Origin: Lachnospiraceae bacterium UBA3273
GTDB taxonomy: Bacteria > Bacillota > Clostridia > Lachnospirales > Lachnospiraceae
Reading direction: 5' to 3'
NCBI GenBank assembly: GCA_002362385.1
Contig: DEUB01000068.1
Span: 11,218-75,217, forward strand
DNA: 64,000 bases
In this document: positions 16,467 through 25,489 of the stretch, piece after piece
Layout: the number at the start of each line of letters is the position of its first letter
Numbering within the stretch: the stretch's first letter is position 1
Notes under the pieces: model-generated
Told to the model about the DNA's origin: nothing
What the model saw: only the letters and a program-made list of their open reading frames with translations
Databases searched by the model: none
Translations under genes and position numbers: made by a program

Positions 16467-17234
16467 ATGAATTATATTACCAATCTTTTTAAACTTTATG
16501 CAGGAAACGGCGTTCTCATGGGCCTTTATCTGGCCGCATGGGTCGTTATTGTTGTTTTGGAAAAGAAAAAAGAAAATAAAATTGCCTTTGCCTTCAGCGC
16601 GTGGTATCTGCCTCTCGTGATCGTAAATCCCCTTGTGGGCACGGTTTTGGAACGGTTCCATATGTTGCCTGAAAGGATCGTGCGCATCTACTGGCTTTTA
16701 CCGGTATTTTTTGCCATAGCTTACGGCGGGGCGCTTCTTATGCAGCGGATGGAAGCCGGGTTTCGTATGGGAACGCTTTCTGCCGCTATCATCGTGATGG
16801 GGCTTATTTATGCAGGGATCCCCATCGTGACAGAAGAAAATTTTGTGAAGGCAGAAAATATTTACAAGCTGCCGGACGGCGTCATCCAGATCGTGGATAT
16901 GATCAATGAAGATGCTAAGAACGGGGCAGGAGAAGGAAAGGCCGGAGAAAGAAAGGCGGCGATGCCTTTAAGCCTGTCCACTTATGCAAGGCAGTACGAC
17001 GGCACCCTTCCCATGCTTTACGGAAGATATCCGGAGGATGACGAGGCTACAAAAGTATATGAAATGATGCAGTGGGAAAGCGTTCCTGTGGAAGCGGTAA
17101 GGGAAAAGGCAAAGGCGGAAGGTTGTCTGTATCTGGTTCTGGATGATACAAAGGAATGGACGGATATGCCGGAAGAAGAACTGCTTGAATTTATTGGAAG
17201 CTATGGGAACTATTGCCTGTACCGCCTAAATTAG
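16467..17234 (+). CDS. C-terminal part of the same DUF6077-like protein (gene split)
   Basis: This 255-residue product has four or five membrane helices and an extracytoplasmic tail. Its NIYKLPDGVIQIVDMIN segment aligns with NRYKINAEVMQIRIMAE of the intact-looking relative at 23732-25180, so it matches the C-terminal half of that family. The frame differs from the upstream half. The 40 bases between carry stops in all three frames (16424, 16444, 16458), so one frameshift alone does not rejoin them. The ATG at 16467 has no convincing ribosome site (AACAGGGATAA upstream is weak), which favours a pseudogene over a real second start. Confidence 0.6.
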   Translation: MNYITNLFKLYAGNGVLMGLYLAAWVVIVVLEKKKENKIAFAFSAWYLPLVIVNPLVGTVLERFHMLPERIVRIYWLLPVFFAIAYGGALLMQRMEAGFRMGTLSAAIIVMGLIYAGIPIVTEENFVKAENIYKLPDGVIQIVDMINEDAKNGAGEGKAGERKAAMPLSLSTYARQYDGTLPMLYGRYPEDDEATKVYEMMQWESVPVEAVREKAKAEGCLYLVLDDTKEWTDMPEEELLEFIGSYGNYCLYRLN

Positions 17235-17298
17235 GTATAATAATACAGTTAAGGTTTTATTGAGAAAATATAGGAAGAAAGTATAGAGAGAAAAAATA

Positions 17299-18102
17299 AT
17301 GGAATTAATACGAGATCTTTATCGGAATAAACGTCTGATATTGAAGCTTTCCAAAAATGATTTTAAAACCAGGTTTGCAGGCTCTTACCTGGGCATTGTA
17401 TGGGCATTTATCCAGCCGGTGGTAACGGTGGTGGTATACTGGTTTGTATTTGAAAAAGGGCTGAAGGTAGGAAATACGGTCACAAAGGACGGATTGGCGG
17501 TCCCCTTTGTGCTCTGGCTCACTTCGGGGCTGGTTCCCTGGTTTTTCTTTTCCGAGGCGCTTAACAACGGAACAAATGCCCTGATAGAATATAAATATCT
17601 GGTCCAGAAGGTCGTATTCAATATTTCCGTACTGCCGGTCATTAAGATCTTATCCGCATTATATGTGCATTTGTTCTTTGTGCTTTTTACGGTCATTCTC
17701 TTTGCCTGCTACGGGAATTTCCCGGATCTGTATATGCTGCAGATTGTATATTATTCCTTCTGTATGTTTGTGCTGGTTTTGGCGCTATGTTATTTTACCA
17801 GCGCCGTTGTCGTATTTTTCAAGGACCTGACCCAGATCATCAATATTATCTTACAGGTGGGCATGTGGGCCACGCCTATCATGTGGCAGTTGGGCATTGT
17901 GGATGTAAAATGGCAGTTTATCTTTAAACTGAATCCGGTTTTTTATATCGTAAACGGATACAGGGAGGCGTTTATCGACAAAGTGTGGTTCTTTGAGGAG
18001 TGGAAGCTGACCTTGTATTTCTGGGCAGTCGTGGCGGTTCTTTTTGCCTTTGGCAGCTTTGTGTTCAAAAGGCTGAAGGTTCATTTCGCAGATGTGTTAT
18101 AG
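17299..18102 (+). CDS. ABC-2 type polysaccharide exporter, membrane subunit (Wzm/TagG-like)
   Basis: This 267-residue permease has about six helices. The N-terminal cytoplasmic segment NDFKTRFAGSYLGIVWAFIQP is the conserved amphipathic/coupling region of Wzm, TagG and RgpC exporters. The C-terminal LNPVFYIVNGYREAF is also typical. It should pair with the ATPase that starts ten bases downstream to export a polyprenyl-linked glycan finished in the cytoplasm. A possible -10 element (GGTATAATAAT) lies in the 64-base gap upstream, so the exporter pair may have its own promoter. Confidence 0.92.
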   Translation: MELIRDLYRNKRLILKLSKNDFKTRFAGSYLGIVWAFIQPVVTVVVYWFVFEKGLKVGNTVTKDGLAVPFVLWLTSGLVPWFFFSEALNNGTNALIEYKYLVQKVVFNISVLPVIKILSALYVHLFFVLFTVILFACYGNFPDLYMLQIVYYSFCMFVLVLALCYFTSAVVVFFKDLTQIINIILQVGMWATPIMWQLGIVDVKWQFIFKLNPVFYIVNGYREAFIDKVWFFEEWKLTLYFWAVVAVLFAFGSFVFKRLKVHFADVL

Positions 18103-18111
18103 GAGGAAGCC

Positions 18112-19398
18112 ATGAGTGAGAATATAGCGATTTCGGTAGAAAATATCAGCAAGGTATACAAATTATACGAGAAGCCCTCCGACAGGATGAAGGAAGCCCT
18201 GGGTTTAAAAAAGGTTCCTGTAAAGGAGCATTTTGCCCTTGACGATGTGTCCTTTCAGGTGGCGCGGGGAGAGACCGTGGGCATTATCGGCACCAACGGA
18301 TCCGGCAAATCCACTGTCTTAAAGATCATTACAGGGGTGTTAAATCCCACCAAAGGCAGAGTGGAAATCGACGGACGGATCTCGGCTCTGTTAGAGCTGG
18401 GGGCGGGCTTTAACATGGAATATACGGGAATAGAAAACGTCTATTTAAACGGCACCATGATGGGCTTTTCCAATGAAGAGATAGAAGCCAAAATGGATGA
18501 TATCCTGAATTTTGCAGATATCGGGGAATTTGTCCACCAGCCTGTTAAAACCTATTCCAGCGGTATGTTCGTGCGCCTCGCATTTGCCGTTGCCATCAAT
18601 ATCGAGCCGGAGATCCTTATTGTGGATGAGGCTCTGTCGGTAGGCGACGTATTTTTCCAGTCCAAGTGCTATCATAAATTTGAAGAATTCAAGCGTATGG
18701 GAAAGACCATACTTTTTGTAAGCCATGACCTGAGCAGTATCAGTAAATACTGCGACAGGGTGGTGCTCTTAGACAAAGGGCACAAGCGTGCGGAAGGCGC
18801 TCCCAAGCAGATCGTGGATATGTATAAAAAGCTCCTTGTCCATCAGCTGAAGGGAGAGGATGCGCCGGAGACCATTGCTTCCGATAAACTGGAAGGGGGC
18901 AATGGGGAAGGAAATGAAGAAGGGGAAACCTGGAAAGCTTCCCTTGTACTAAATCCCGAAATCGTGGAATACGGGGAAAAGCAGGCGGAGATCATAGACT
19001 TTGCCATTCTGGATAAGGAAGGGCAGATTACCAACGCGGTGGAAAAAGGGGATCTGTGCAGGATCAAAATGAAAGTACGCACCAACGGGGAAGTGGAAAA
19101 CCCCATATTTGCCTTTACCATCAAAAACCTCCAGGGAACGGAAATAACGGGCACTAATTCCTACTTTGAAGGACAGGAGATCGGGGATCTGCCGGCGGGC
19201 GTGGAAAAGGAGATTACCTTTGAGCAGGAAATGAACCTCCAGGGCGGCGAATATCTGCTGTCTTTAGGATGCACGGGTTATATACAGGGAGAGTTCCATG
19301 TATACCACAGATTATACGATGTGTGCAATCTGACGGTGGTTTCCTATAAGAATACGGTGGGATTTTATGATATGAATTCCAAGGTTACTATAGAATGA
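18112..19398 (+). CDS. ABC polysaccharide exporter ATPase with Wzt-type C-terminal domain
   Basis: This 428-residue protein has Walker A GTNGSGKST at residues 60-68, signature YSSGM at 148-152 and Walker B ILIVDE at 168-173, giving a complete ATPase of about 250 residues. A linker and a C-terminal beta-rich domain of about 150 residues follow (from about 275). That extra domain is the Wzt carbohydrate-binding module, which recognises the finished chain end in O9a-type systems. Its presence suggests that export is coupled to a specific terminal modification. The methyltransferase downstream is a candidate for making that cap (inference). Confidence 0.93.
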   Translation: MSENIAISVENISKVYKLYEKPSDRMKEALGLKKVPVKEHFALDDVSFQVARGETVGIIGTNGSGKSTVLKIITGVLNPTKGRVEIDGRISALLELGAGFNMEYTGIENVYLNGTMMGFSNEEIEAKMDDILNFADIGEFVHQPVKTYSSGMFVRLAFAVAINIEPEILIVDEALSVGDVFFQSKCYHKFEEFKRMGKTILFVSHDLSSISKYCDRVVLLDKGHKRAEGAPKQIVDMYKKLLVHQLKGEDAPETIASDKLEGGNGEGNEEGETWKASLVLNPEIVEYGEKQAEIIDFAILDKEGQITNAVEKGDLCRIKMKVRTNGEVENPIFAFTIKNLQGTEITGTNSYFEGQEIGDLPAGVEKEITFEQEMNLQGGEYLLSLGCTGYIQGEFHVYHRLYDVCNLTVVSYKNTVGFYDMNSKVTIE

Positions 19399-19547
19399 TT
19401 TCCGGCTTTGTCATCGCATGAGACGGAAACGCGGGTAGAAGCGCAGATACATGATAGCAGGTCAGAAATATGGATAGCAGAATGAAAATGTAAAGAACAG
19501 GACCAAACATGTTAAACAGAGCATAGATGATGCAGGAGGAAATTTGA

Positions 19548-20483
19548 GTGGAAATTCAGACACAAAAAAGCCCTGAGGCGGAAGAAAGACTGAATTTAAC
19601 ATATTACGGCGGAAGCGATCTGTACAGCGACGGGGCTGTTGAGGACAGGCTTTTGGAGATCGCCAAGACTCATTCGGAAGAGCAGCTTAATGAAGTGATC
19701 GCCAAAACAAAGGATTGGAGCGTTTTATACCATTTTTCCCATATCAGGAGAAATATCGTTTCCTGGATGCCCATAGAAAAAGAGGCGGAGGTTTTGGAGG
19801 TGGGCTCCGGCTGCGGAGCCATTACCGGGGCTCTTGCGGCTATGGCAAAAAAGGTAACCTGTATCGATCTGTCCAAAAAGCGCAGCCTGATCAACGCTTA
19901 CCGTAACAGCGATTACGACAATTTTGAAATTCTGGTGGGAAATTTTAAGGATATTGAGAAGGAGCTGCCAAAGCAATACGACTATATCACGCTGATCGGT
20001 GTTTTTGAATACGGAGAGGCATATATCGGGGGAGAGCACCCCTACGAGGATTTTCTTAAGATTTTAAAAAAGCTTTTAAAGCCGTCAGGAAAGCTTATCA
20101 TTGCCATTGAAAACCGCTGGGGGCTTAAATACTTTGCCGGCTGCAGGGAGGATCATTTCGGAACCTTTTACGAGGGGATCAACGGATATCCGGAAAGCAG
20201 CGGAGTCAAAACCTTTGTAAGAAGCGAGTTAGAGGCCATGTTTGCAAAATGCGGCTTCAAGGAGTGGCAGTTTTATTATCCTTATCCCGATTATAAGCTG
20301 CCCTATGTGATCTATTCCGACGACTATCTGCCGCGCCCCGGAGACCTAAGGCAGAATTACGGAAATTATGACAGGGACAGGATCGTTGTATTCAACGAGG
20401 ACAGGGTTTTTGACGATGTCTGCAGGGAGGGGTTGTTTCCGCAGTTTTCCAATTCCTATTTAGTAGAGCTTTCAGGAGAGTAA
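19548..20483 (+). CDS. Class I SAM-dependent methyltransferase
   Basis: This 311-residue protein has the SAM-binding motif VLEVGSGCGAITGAL at about residues 82-96, the acidic CIDLSKKR strand end, and a post-motif FEYGEAY. It lies between the Wzt-type ATPase and the large glycosyltransferase, one base from the latter, so it probably methylates a sugar of the exported chain, possibly its terminus. The start is a GTG at 19548 with AGGAGGA at 19534-19540. The 149 bases upstream hold no gene that I can support. Confidence 0.85.
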   Translation: MEIQTQKSPEAEERLNLTYYGGSDLYSDGAVEDRLLEIAKTHSEEQLNEVIAKTKDWSVLYHFSHIRRNIVSWMPIEKEAEVLEVGSGCGAITGALAAMAKKVTCIDLSKKRSLINAYRNSDYDNFEILVGNFKDIEKELPKQYDYITLIGVFEYGEAYIGGEHPYEDFLKILKKLLKPSGKLIIAIENRWGLKYFAGCREDHFGTFYEGINGYPESSGVKTFVRSELEAMFAKCGFKEWQFYYPYPDYKLPYVIYSDDYLPRPGDLRQNYGNYDRDRIVVFNEDRVFDDVCREGLFPQFSNSYLVELSGE

Positions 20484-20484
20484 G

Positions 20485-23400
20485 ATGAAGATAATTTACA
20501 CCAAATTTTCCAATGACAGAAGGGCGGAGTATTCCATCCGTACCAACATTTTATTGGGAGAAGACGGAAAAAAGTATATAGAGAAGCTTCCTGTTGTAAA
20601 GGCGGGACAGGCCCATGTGGACGATCTGGCAAAATGGGAAAAGGAGCTCGCAGAAAAATACGGGAATACACCCTATAGCCCCAACAGGATCCTGTTAGTA
20701 GAGGGCAGATCCTGTTTTGAGTTTGTGGAAGGCGTTTCTTTAGAAACCATTATGGACGAAATGCTTTTACAGGGACAGGTGGAAGGACTGATAGAAAAGC
20801 TTAAGGAATTTGCGGATGTGGTAAGAGCGGCAAATGATGAAGCGGATTTTGAGGAAACCGAAGACTTTTGTAAGGTTTTTGGAAAATCCTCCCTGCCCGG
20901 AGGAATACGGTGCGGAAAGGTTACCAATATCGATATGATCCCCGCTAATATCATTATGAAGGATGGCAGGGGAACCATCATAGATTACGAGTGGACCTTT
21001 GATTTTCCGGTTCCGGTAAATTTTGTGATCTACAGGATCCTGCATTACTATATGGAAGGCGCAAAGGAGCGTCACATTTTGCGGGAGCATGACCTGTTTT
21101 CCTTAATGGGCATAGCAAAAGAGGAAATCGGAGCTTATGAAGAAATGGAGATCCATTTCCAGGATTATATTCTGGGGAATATGACGCCTTTATGGAAAAT
21201 GCACGAGGACCTTGTACGCCCCGCTTATCATATGGATATGTTTCTGGCTAATAAAAGCCAGGGCAGCAGCCGGTTTTTCGGGGAGGTCTTTTATGATTTC
21301 GGGGAAGGGATCGTGCCTGAAAGCTGCCGCACCATCGAGAAAGCTCTGGATGGGAACGGATTTGCGACCTTAAAGGTGGAAGCGCCGGAGGGGGTAAAAT
21401 GCATTCGGATCGACCCGGGAGACCATCCCTGTATTTTGGTTTTAAAGGATGCCAGAGGGGTCATGGAAGGCGGCGGGACCATGGAAGGCGGCGGCCGGAA
21501 AAGGAAGAAGACCTATCCTTTGAAGTACCATACCAACGGGGACGTAAGCGGAAACGGAGCTTTCCTTTTTGCAGGCGGGGATCCCCAGATTTATTTTGAC
21601 GATATCAGGGAGGAGACCGCCTTTATCGAGGTAACCCTGTCGGTCCTTGAGGATACAAGGGGCGCCCTTCTTAAGACCTTTAACGAAAAAGCCTGTGGGT
21701 CTTATCACGCGGAACGCAATTATGACGAGCTAGAGCACCATTATCTGACGGCAATGGATTTAAAGGCCGATCTGGAAATGCAGGTGGAGGAATTGAACCG
21801 CCGGGCAATGGCGGCGGAATGGAAGCTGCACTGTATTTATAAAAGCATTCCCTATAAGTTATCCAAGCCTTACCGTATGTTAAGAAGCGGCTTAAAGCGC
21901 CTCATAGCGGGTACGCCTAAAAAGCAGCTTCGCTTTGACACTTTTAAGCTCTATTTAAAGGGGAAAGGATCCGAAGCGAAGGAGTTTTATGAAAGAGAGA
22001 AGAATGCCAGAAGGACCTGCCACATTCAGGACAAGATCGACAAGCTGGCAACGCCGGATGTGCTGAAGGCCCAGGCGGAGGAAATGAAGGAAGCAGGGCT
22101 TTGCTTCAGCATTCTGGTGCCCGTTTATAATACCCCGGAAAATTACCTGACGGAAATGATCGAGTCGGTCCTTGCCCAGAGCTACCCCAATTACCAGCTT
22201 TGCATAGCCGACGGAAGCGATAAGGCGCATAAATATGTAAAGCGTATCTGTAAAGGATATGCGGATTTTGATTCCCGCATCTGCTATAAGCAGTTAAAGA
22301 GCAATGAGGGGATCGCCAGCAACACCAATGAAGCACTTCATATGGCAAAGGGGGATTATATCGTCCTTTTCGACCATGACGATCTTATGCATCCCGAGGC
22401 TTTGTACCATGTGGCAAAGGCTATAGAGGAAACGGGAGCGGAGTATGTCTATACGGATGAGGCGGTATTCTATAACGAATCCATGAGCCGCATCATTTAT
22501 CATATGAAGCCGGACTTTTCCCCGGATTTTCTGAGAGGGGTAAATTATATCTGCCATTTGTCCGCTTTTTCCAAGAAGCTCATGGACAAGGTGGGAGAAT
22601 TCCGGCCTGAATGTGACGGAAGCCAGGATTTTGATATGACTTTAAGGCTGACGGAAAAGGCGAATATGGTTTATCATCTGCCCAAGGTCCTTTATTTCTG
22701 GCGTTCCCATCCCGGCTCGGTGGCTTCGGGCATTGAGGCGAAGACCTATTGTCTTGACAGCGCAAAGAAAGCGCTATCGGATCACCTTGACAGGATCGGA
22801 CTTGCGGGAAGCGTGGAGGATTCTTCCTTTGCGTCCTCCTATCATATTAAATATGAAATAAAAGGAAATCCCATGATTTCCATTCTCATTCCCAACAAAG
22901 ACCATATCGGGGAGTTGGAAACCTGCTTAGGCTCCGTTTTTGATAAGACGACATATAGAAACTTTGAGATCGTGATCATTGAAAACGGCAGCGAGGAAGA
23001 GGAGACCTTTGCTTATTACAGGCAGTTAGAAAATGATTACGGAGAAAAGGTACGCATTGTTACATGGAATTACGGCTTCAATTATGCAGCGATCAACAAT
23101 TTCGGGGCCAAAGCGGCAAAAGGGGATTATCTGCTTTTGTTAAATAACGATACGGAAGTGATCACGCCTGACTGGCTTCAGGAAATGCTGATGTTTGCCC
23201 AGAGAGAGGACGTTGGCGTTGTTGGTTCCATGATGTATTTCGGCGACGATACCATACAGCATGCGGGCATCATTATGGGGATCGGAGGAACGGCAGGACA
23301 TTCCCATAAGGGATTAAAACGGGGAAGCGCAGGGTATCTTTGCAAGCTGGCAATTGCCCAGGATGTATCGGGAGTTACCGGCGCATGCATGATGATTGCA

Positions 23401-23724
23401 AAGGACAAATATGAGAAACTGGGCGGTCTGGATGAGAAATTCGCCGTTGCCTTTAACGATGTGGATTTCTGCTGCCGCTTACTGGATGCGGGATATAAAA
23501 ATGTCTTTACGCCCTTCGCGGAGCTTTATCACTATGAGTCCAAGAGCCGGGGCTATGAGGATACGCCTGAAAAGCTTGCAAGATTTGAAAAGGAGAAAGA
23601 GCTTTTATTAAAACGCCACGGAGAGCGGATCGAAAAAGGCGATCCCTATTATAATCCTTCTTTAAATCTTTCCAGAGAGGATTATTCCCTGGCGGACGGG
23701 TACACTGTATTTATAAAACGGTAG
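20485..23724 (+). CDS. Multidomain glycosyltransferase: kinase-like N-terminus plus two GT2 domains
   Basis: This is a 1079-residue fusion. Residues 1-250 resemble a degenerate APH/kinase-like fold: a segment near 150-175 reads NIDMIPANIIM then DGRGTIIDYEW, like catalytic-loop Asn and metal-binding Asp positions. A beta-rich linker follows to about 420. The first GT2 begins near 540 (FSILVPVYNTPENYL) with DHDD near 630. The second begins near 796 (ISILIPNKDHIGELE) with LNNDTE near 888. Double GT2 proteins often build rhamnan-like repeating disaccharides. The methyltransferase one base upstream plus a kinase-like head recalls the methyltransferase-kinase chain-terminating WbdD, though the kinase residues here look incomplete. 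Confidence 0.85.
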   Translation: MKIIYTKFSNDRRAEYSIRTNILLGEDGKKYIEKLPVVKAGQAHVDDLAKWEKELAEKYGNTPYSPNRILLVEGRSCFEFVEGVSLETIMDEMLLQGQVEGLIEKLKEFADVVRAANDEADFEETEDFCKVFGKSSLPGGIRCGKVTNIDMIPANIIMKDGRGTIIDYEWTFDFPVPVNFVIYRILHYYMEGAKERHILREHDLFSLMGIAKEEIGAYEEMEIHFQDYILGNMTPLWKMHEDLVRPAYHMDMFLANKSQGSSRFFGEVFYDFGEGIVPESCRTIEKALDGNGFATLKVEAPEGVKCIRIDPGDHPCILVLKDARGVMEGGGTMEGGGRKRKKTYPLKYHTNGDVSGNGAFLFAGGDPQIYFDDIREETAFIEVTLSVLEDTRGALLKTFNEKACGSYHAERNYDELEHHYLTAMDLKADLEMQVEELNRRAMAAEWKLHCIYKSIPYKLSKPYRMLRSGLKRLIAGTPKKQLRFDTFKLYLKGKGSEAKEFYEREKNARRTCHIQDKIDKLATPDVLKAQAEEMKEAGLCFSILVPVYNTPENYLTEMIESVLAQSYPNYQLCIADGSDKAHKYVKRICKGYADFDSRICYKQLKSNEGIASNTNEALHMAKGDYIVLFDHDDLMHPEALYHVAKAIEETGAEYVYTDEAVFYNESMSRIIYHMKPDFSPDFLRGVNYICHLSAFSKKLMDKVGEFRPECDGSQDFDMTLRLTEKANMVYHLPKVLYFWRSHPGSVASGIEAKTYCLDSAKKALSDHLDRIGLAGSVEDSSFASSYHIKYEIKGNPMISILIPNKDHIGELETCLGSVFDKTTYRNFEIVIIENGSEEEETFAYYRQLENDYGEKVRIVTWNYGFNYAAINNFGAKAAKGDYLLLLNNDTEVITPDWLQEMLMFAQREDVGVVGSMMYFGDDTIQHAGIIMGIGGTAGHSHKGLKRGSAGYLCKLAIAQDVSGVTGACMMIAKDKYEKLGGLDEKFAVAFNDVDFCCRLLDAGYKNVFTPFAELYHYESKSRGYEDTPEKLARFEKEKELLLKRHGERIEKGDPYYNPSLNLSREDYSLADGYTVFIKR

Positions 23725-23731
23725 AAAATAA

Positions 23732-25180
23732 ATGATTGGACAGATTGCTTCGTTATTGATAACTGCATATTTGTTATTTCTGTTTCCGATAATTTTGGGC
23801 ACTCTTTTTATGGCCGGAAGAAAAAAGGAGATCGGAACTGCCTATTTAAAGGGAATGGTGGTTTCTCTGGGACTGTTTTTGCCTGAGGCGTATATAGCGG
23901 ATTATTTTACCCTGTCCATAAGGCAGCTGGCAAATGCTTATGCCGTAACGGTGGGGATCGCTTCTGTGGCGGCCCTGGCTGTGCTGGTAATTTCTAAGAG
24001 CAGGCTGAAGGCGCCGAAGCTGTACCGGTTTCACTATCTGGCGGTTTTTGTGATCACGCTGTTGTTTGCAGGACTCAGACTGGATACCTCCGGGGATGAT
24101 GTGCTGGAAACGGCGCTTACGGCGGTCTGGTCCGACAGGATGTTTGCCTTCTCCCCCTATACGGGGCTTGAGCTTGCCGGAAGAGAAGCAGGCGGGTATC
24201 TGCCCGTATTTTACGCCGTTCTTTCCAAAATAAGCGGACTTCATGTGACCATGGTGGGAAAGCTGATGATGCCTTTTGTGTCGGCTTTTATGGGTATTAC
24301 CGCATACAGGCTGTTATTGTCCCGGATACTGGGAAAGGATACGAAGCGGTCCTGGTACGGACTGTGGATGGTCCTGTTTTTGTGGCTGTTCTTATGTTTT
24401 CCCGGACTCCCCGGTTACCGGATCCTCTGGGAATCCCCGTGGACGCCGGAGTGCCTTATTTTTATCTGTTTTCTCCCCATGCTTATTTATCTGCTTTCCG
24501 GGAGGAAGTGGAACGGGCGTTTTTCCTTTCTGCTGGCATTTTTAGCCGTGGATATAGGGTTAACTGCCGGGGCGGATATGAGGAGTGAAGCGAAAGGATC
24601 GTTTCCCCTTCTGATGGCCGTGCTTTTCCTTTTTGCCCTGTTTCGGAAACGTATTTTATGGCTGCTTCGGTATTTTATCGGCCTCTGTTACAAAAAGAAT
24701 GTTAAAAATTACGGGATTCCCATAGGGATGGCGGCGCTTTCAATTGCTTCCGTTTTCCTGGGAGGATGCATCATTACAAACAGCGCCTATGGAATGCCTG
24801 ATAACCGATATAAAATAAACGCAGAAGTGATGCAGATCCGCATTATGGCGGAACCTATGGCTTCGCCTAAAATGCTGGCGCCGCCGGAGATAGCCGCCCA
24901 GATACGGGACGGGGATCTGAAGGTTTCCCTTGTATTCGGGCCGGATGCAGGGGACTATAACGGAAATGACGGAACACTCATCAGGCAGAAGGAAATAGCC
25001 GATGATCTGAAGGTTAACGGCTATGATGCCATGAAGCTGATCCAGCACGGTATGGCGGAGGGATGCGATCTGATCGTCGCCTATAAAGCGGGAGAGGAAC
25101 AGGAAGAGATATTTGAACGGTTCGGCTTTTCCAAACTGGGGGAGACGGACTCCTATACGGTATATAAGGCAGTCCCTTAA
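23732..25180 (+). CDS. DUF6077-like polytopic membrane protein
   Basis: This 482-residue protein has about nine to ten helices, the DTSGDDVLETALTAVW then MFAFSPYTGLEL acidic signature after the third or fourth helix, and a C-terminal soluble tail of about 130 residues. It is the apparently unbroken relative of the split gene at 15410-17234. Family function is unknown; the acidic loop after early helices and the extracytoplasmic tail suit a GT-C-type transferase. It starts seven bases after the large glycosyltransferase, so the two are probably cotranscribed. It is shorter than the two halves of its relative combined. Confidence 0.6.
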   Translation: MIGQIASLLITAYLLFLFPIILGTLFMAGRKKEIGTAYLKGMVVSLGLFLPEAYIADYFTLSIRQLANAYAVTVGIASVAALAVLVISKSRLKAPKLYRFHYLAVFVITLLFAGLRLDTSGDDVLETALTAVWSDRMFAFSPYTGLELAGREAGGYLPVFYAVLSKISGLHVTMVGKLMMPFVSAFMGITAYRLLLSRILGKDTKRSWYGLWMVLFLWLFLCFPGLPGYRILWESPWTPECLIFICFLPMLIYLLSGRKWNGRFSFLLAFLAVDIGLTAGADMRSEAKGSFPLLMAVLFLFALFRKRILWLLRYFIGLCYKKNVKNYGIPIGMAALSIASVFLGGCIITNSAYGMPDNRYKINAEVMQIRIMAEPMASPKMLAPPEIAAQIRDGDLKVSLVFGPDAGDYNGNDGTLIRQKEIADDLKVNGYDAMKLIQHGMAEGCDLIVAYKAGEEQEEIFERFGFSKLGETDSYTVYKAVP

Positions 25181-25346
25181 GTTGAAAATAAGAAAAGTCC
25201 TAATTGGGGTTTAATAAGTAAACAAAGGGATTTTCTCAATCATAAAAGGGCTGTGACGCTAACGGTTATAGTCTTTTCAGAATATAAGGTTGTCAGCCGA
25301 AGCGGCGGCATATCGGCAGTAAATTCATTTAAATTTTGGGAAATGA
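25181..25346. other. Gap between the DUF6077-like gene and the antitoxin promoter
   Basis: These 166 bases belong to a 760-base stretch without a full-length gene (25181-25940). I see no convincing coding frame. A short open frame starting at 25253 overlaps the antitoxin promoter and RNA and lacks a ribosome site. The rest of the stretch holds the type III toxin-antitoxin remnant (25347-25684), a 38-codon reverse frame at 25702-25818 without ribosome site or recognisable family, and the rfbC promoter at 25805-25833. Confidence 0.5.
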
Positions 25347-25374
25347 TTGACTATTTTAAGAGATATGGTATTAT
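25347..25374 (+). promoter_or_regulatory. Sigma-A-type promoter of the type III antitoxin RNA
   Basis: TTGACT at 25347-25352 and TATTAT at 25369-25374 are separated by 16 bases. The expected start lies near 25381, exactly where the structured antitoxin-like RNA begins. An alternative -10, TATACT at 25372-25377, has a less favourable 19-base spacer. Confidence 0.65.
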
Positions 25375-25377
25375 ACT

Positions 25378-25478
25378 ACTAGTGGTGAGTCCTACCGTAA
25401 AGTGGACTGCTAAAAGCGTTAGCAACTCTAATGGAGTTACTACACAATGGCTATGTGGAAACGCATAGCCATTTTTCA
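25378..25478 (+). ncRNA. Type III (ToxI/CptI-like) antitoxin RNA
   Basis: This is a chain of small complementary pairs: AGTCC/GGACT (25388-25392, 25404-25408), GCTAA/TTAGC (25409-25413, 25419-25423) and AACTC/GAGTT (25424-25428, 25434-25438), ended by a strong terminator at 25446-25477. The first unit, with GGTGA, then CTACC, then TAAAGTG and CTAAAA, closely resembles the pseudoknotted ToxI repeat unit as I remember it from Pectobacterium. A second, more diverged unit may follow. The arrangement promoter, antitoxin repeats, terminator and then toxin start is the hallmark of type III systems. The family assignment (ToxIN or CptIN) needs a covariance search. Confidence 0.62.
25446..25477 (+). 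terminator. Attenuating terminator between antitoxin RNA and toxin stub
   Basis: A ten-base perfect stem, AATGGCTATG (25446-25455) with CATAGCCATT (25464-25473), has an eight-base loop and ends in a T-run. In type III systems a terminator at this place limits toxin transcription relative to antitoxin. The toxin stub starts 13 bases downstream. Confidence 0.85.
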
Positions 25479-25489
25479 CGAGGGAAAAT

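Noticed and set aside
16059..16661. 200-residue reverse frame across the split DUF6077-like gene
   Set aside because: Shadow frame with basic, unstructured composition. It does not explain the split.
25253..25468. 71-codon open frame on the plus strand
   Set aside because: It runs through the antitoxin promoter and RNA, has no ribosome site and an irregular composition.
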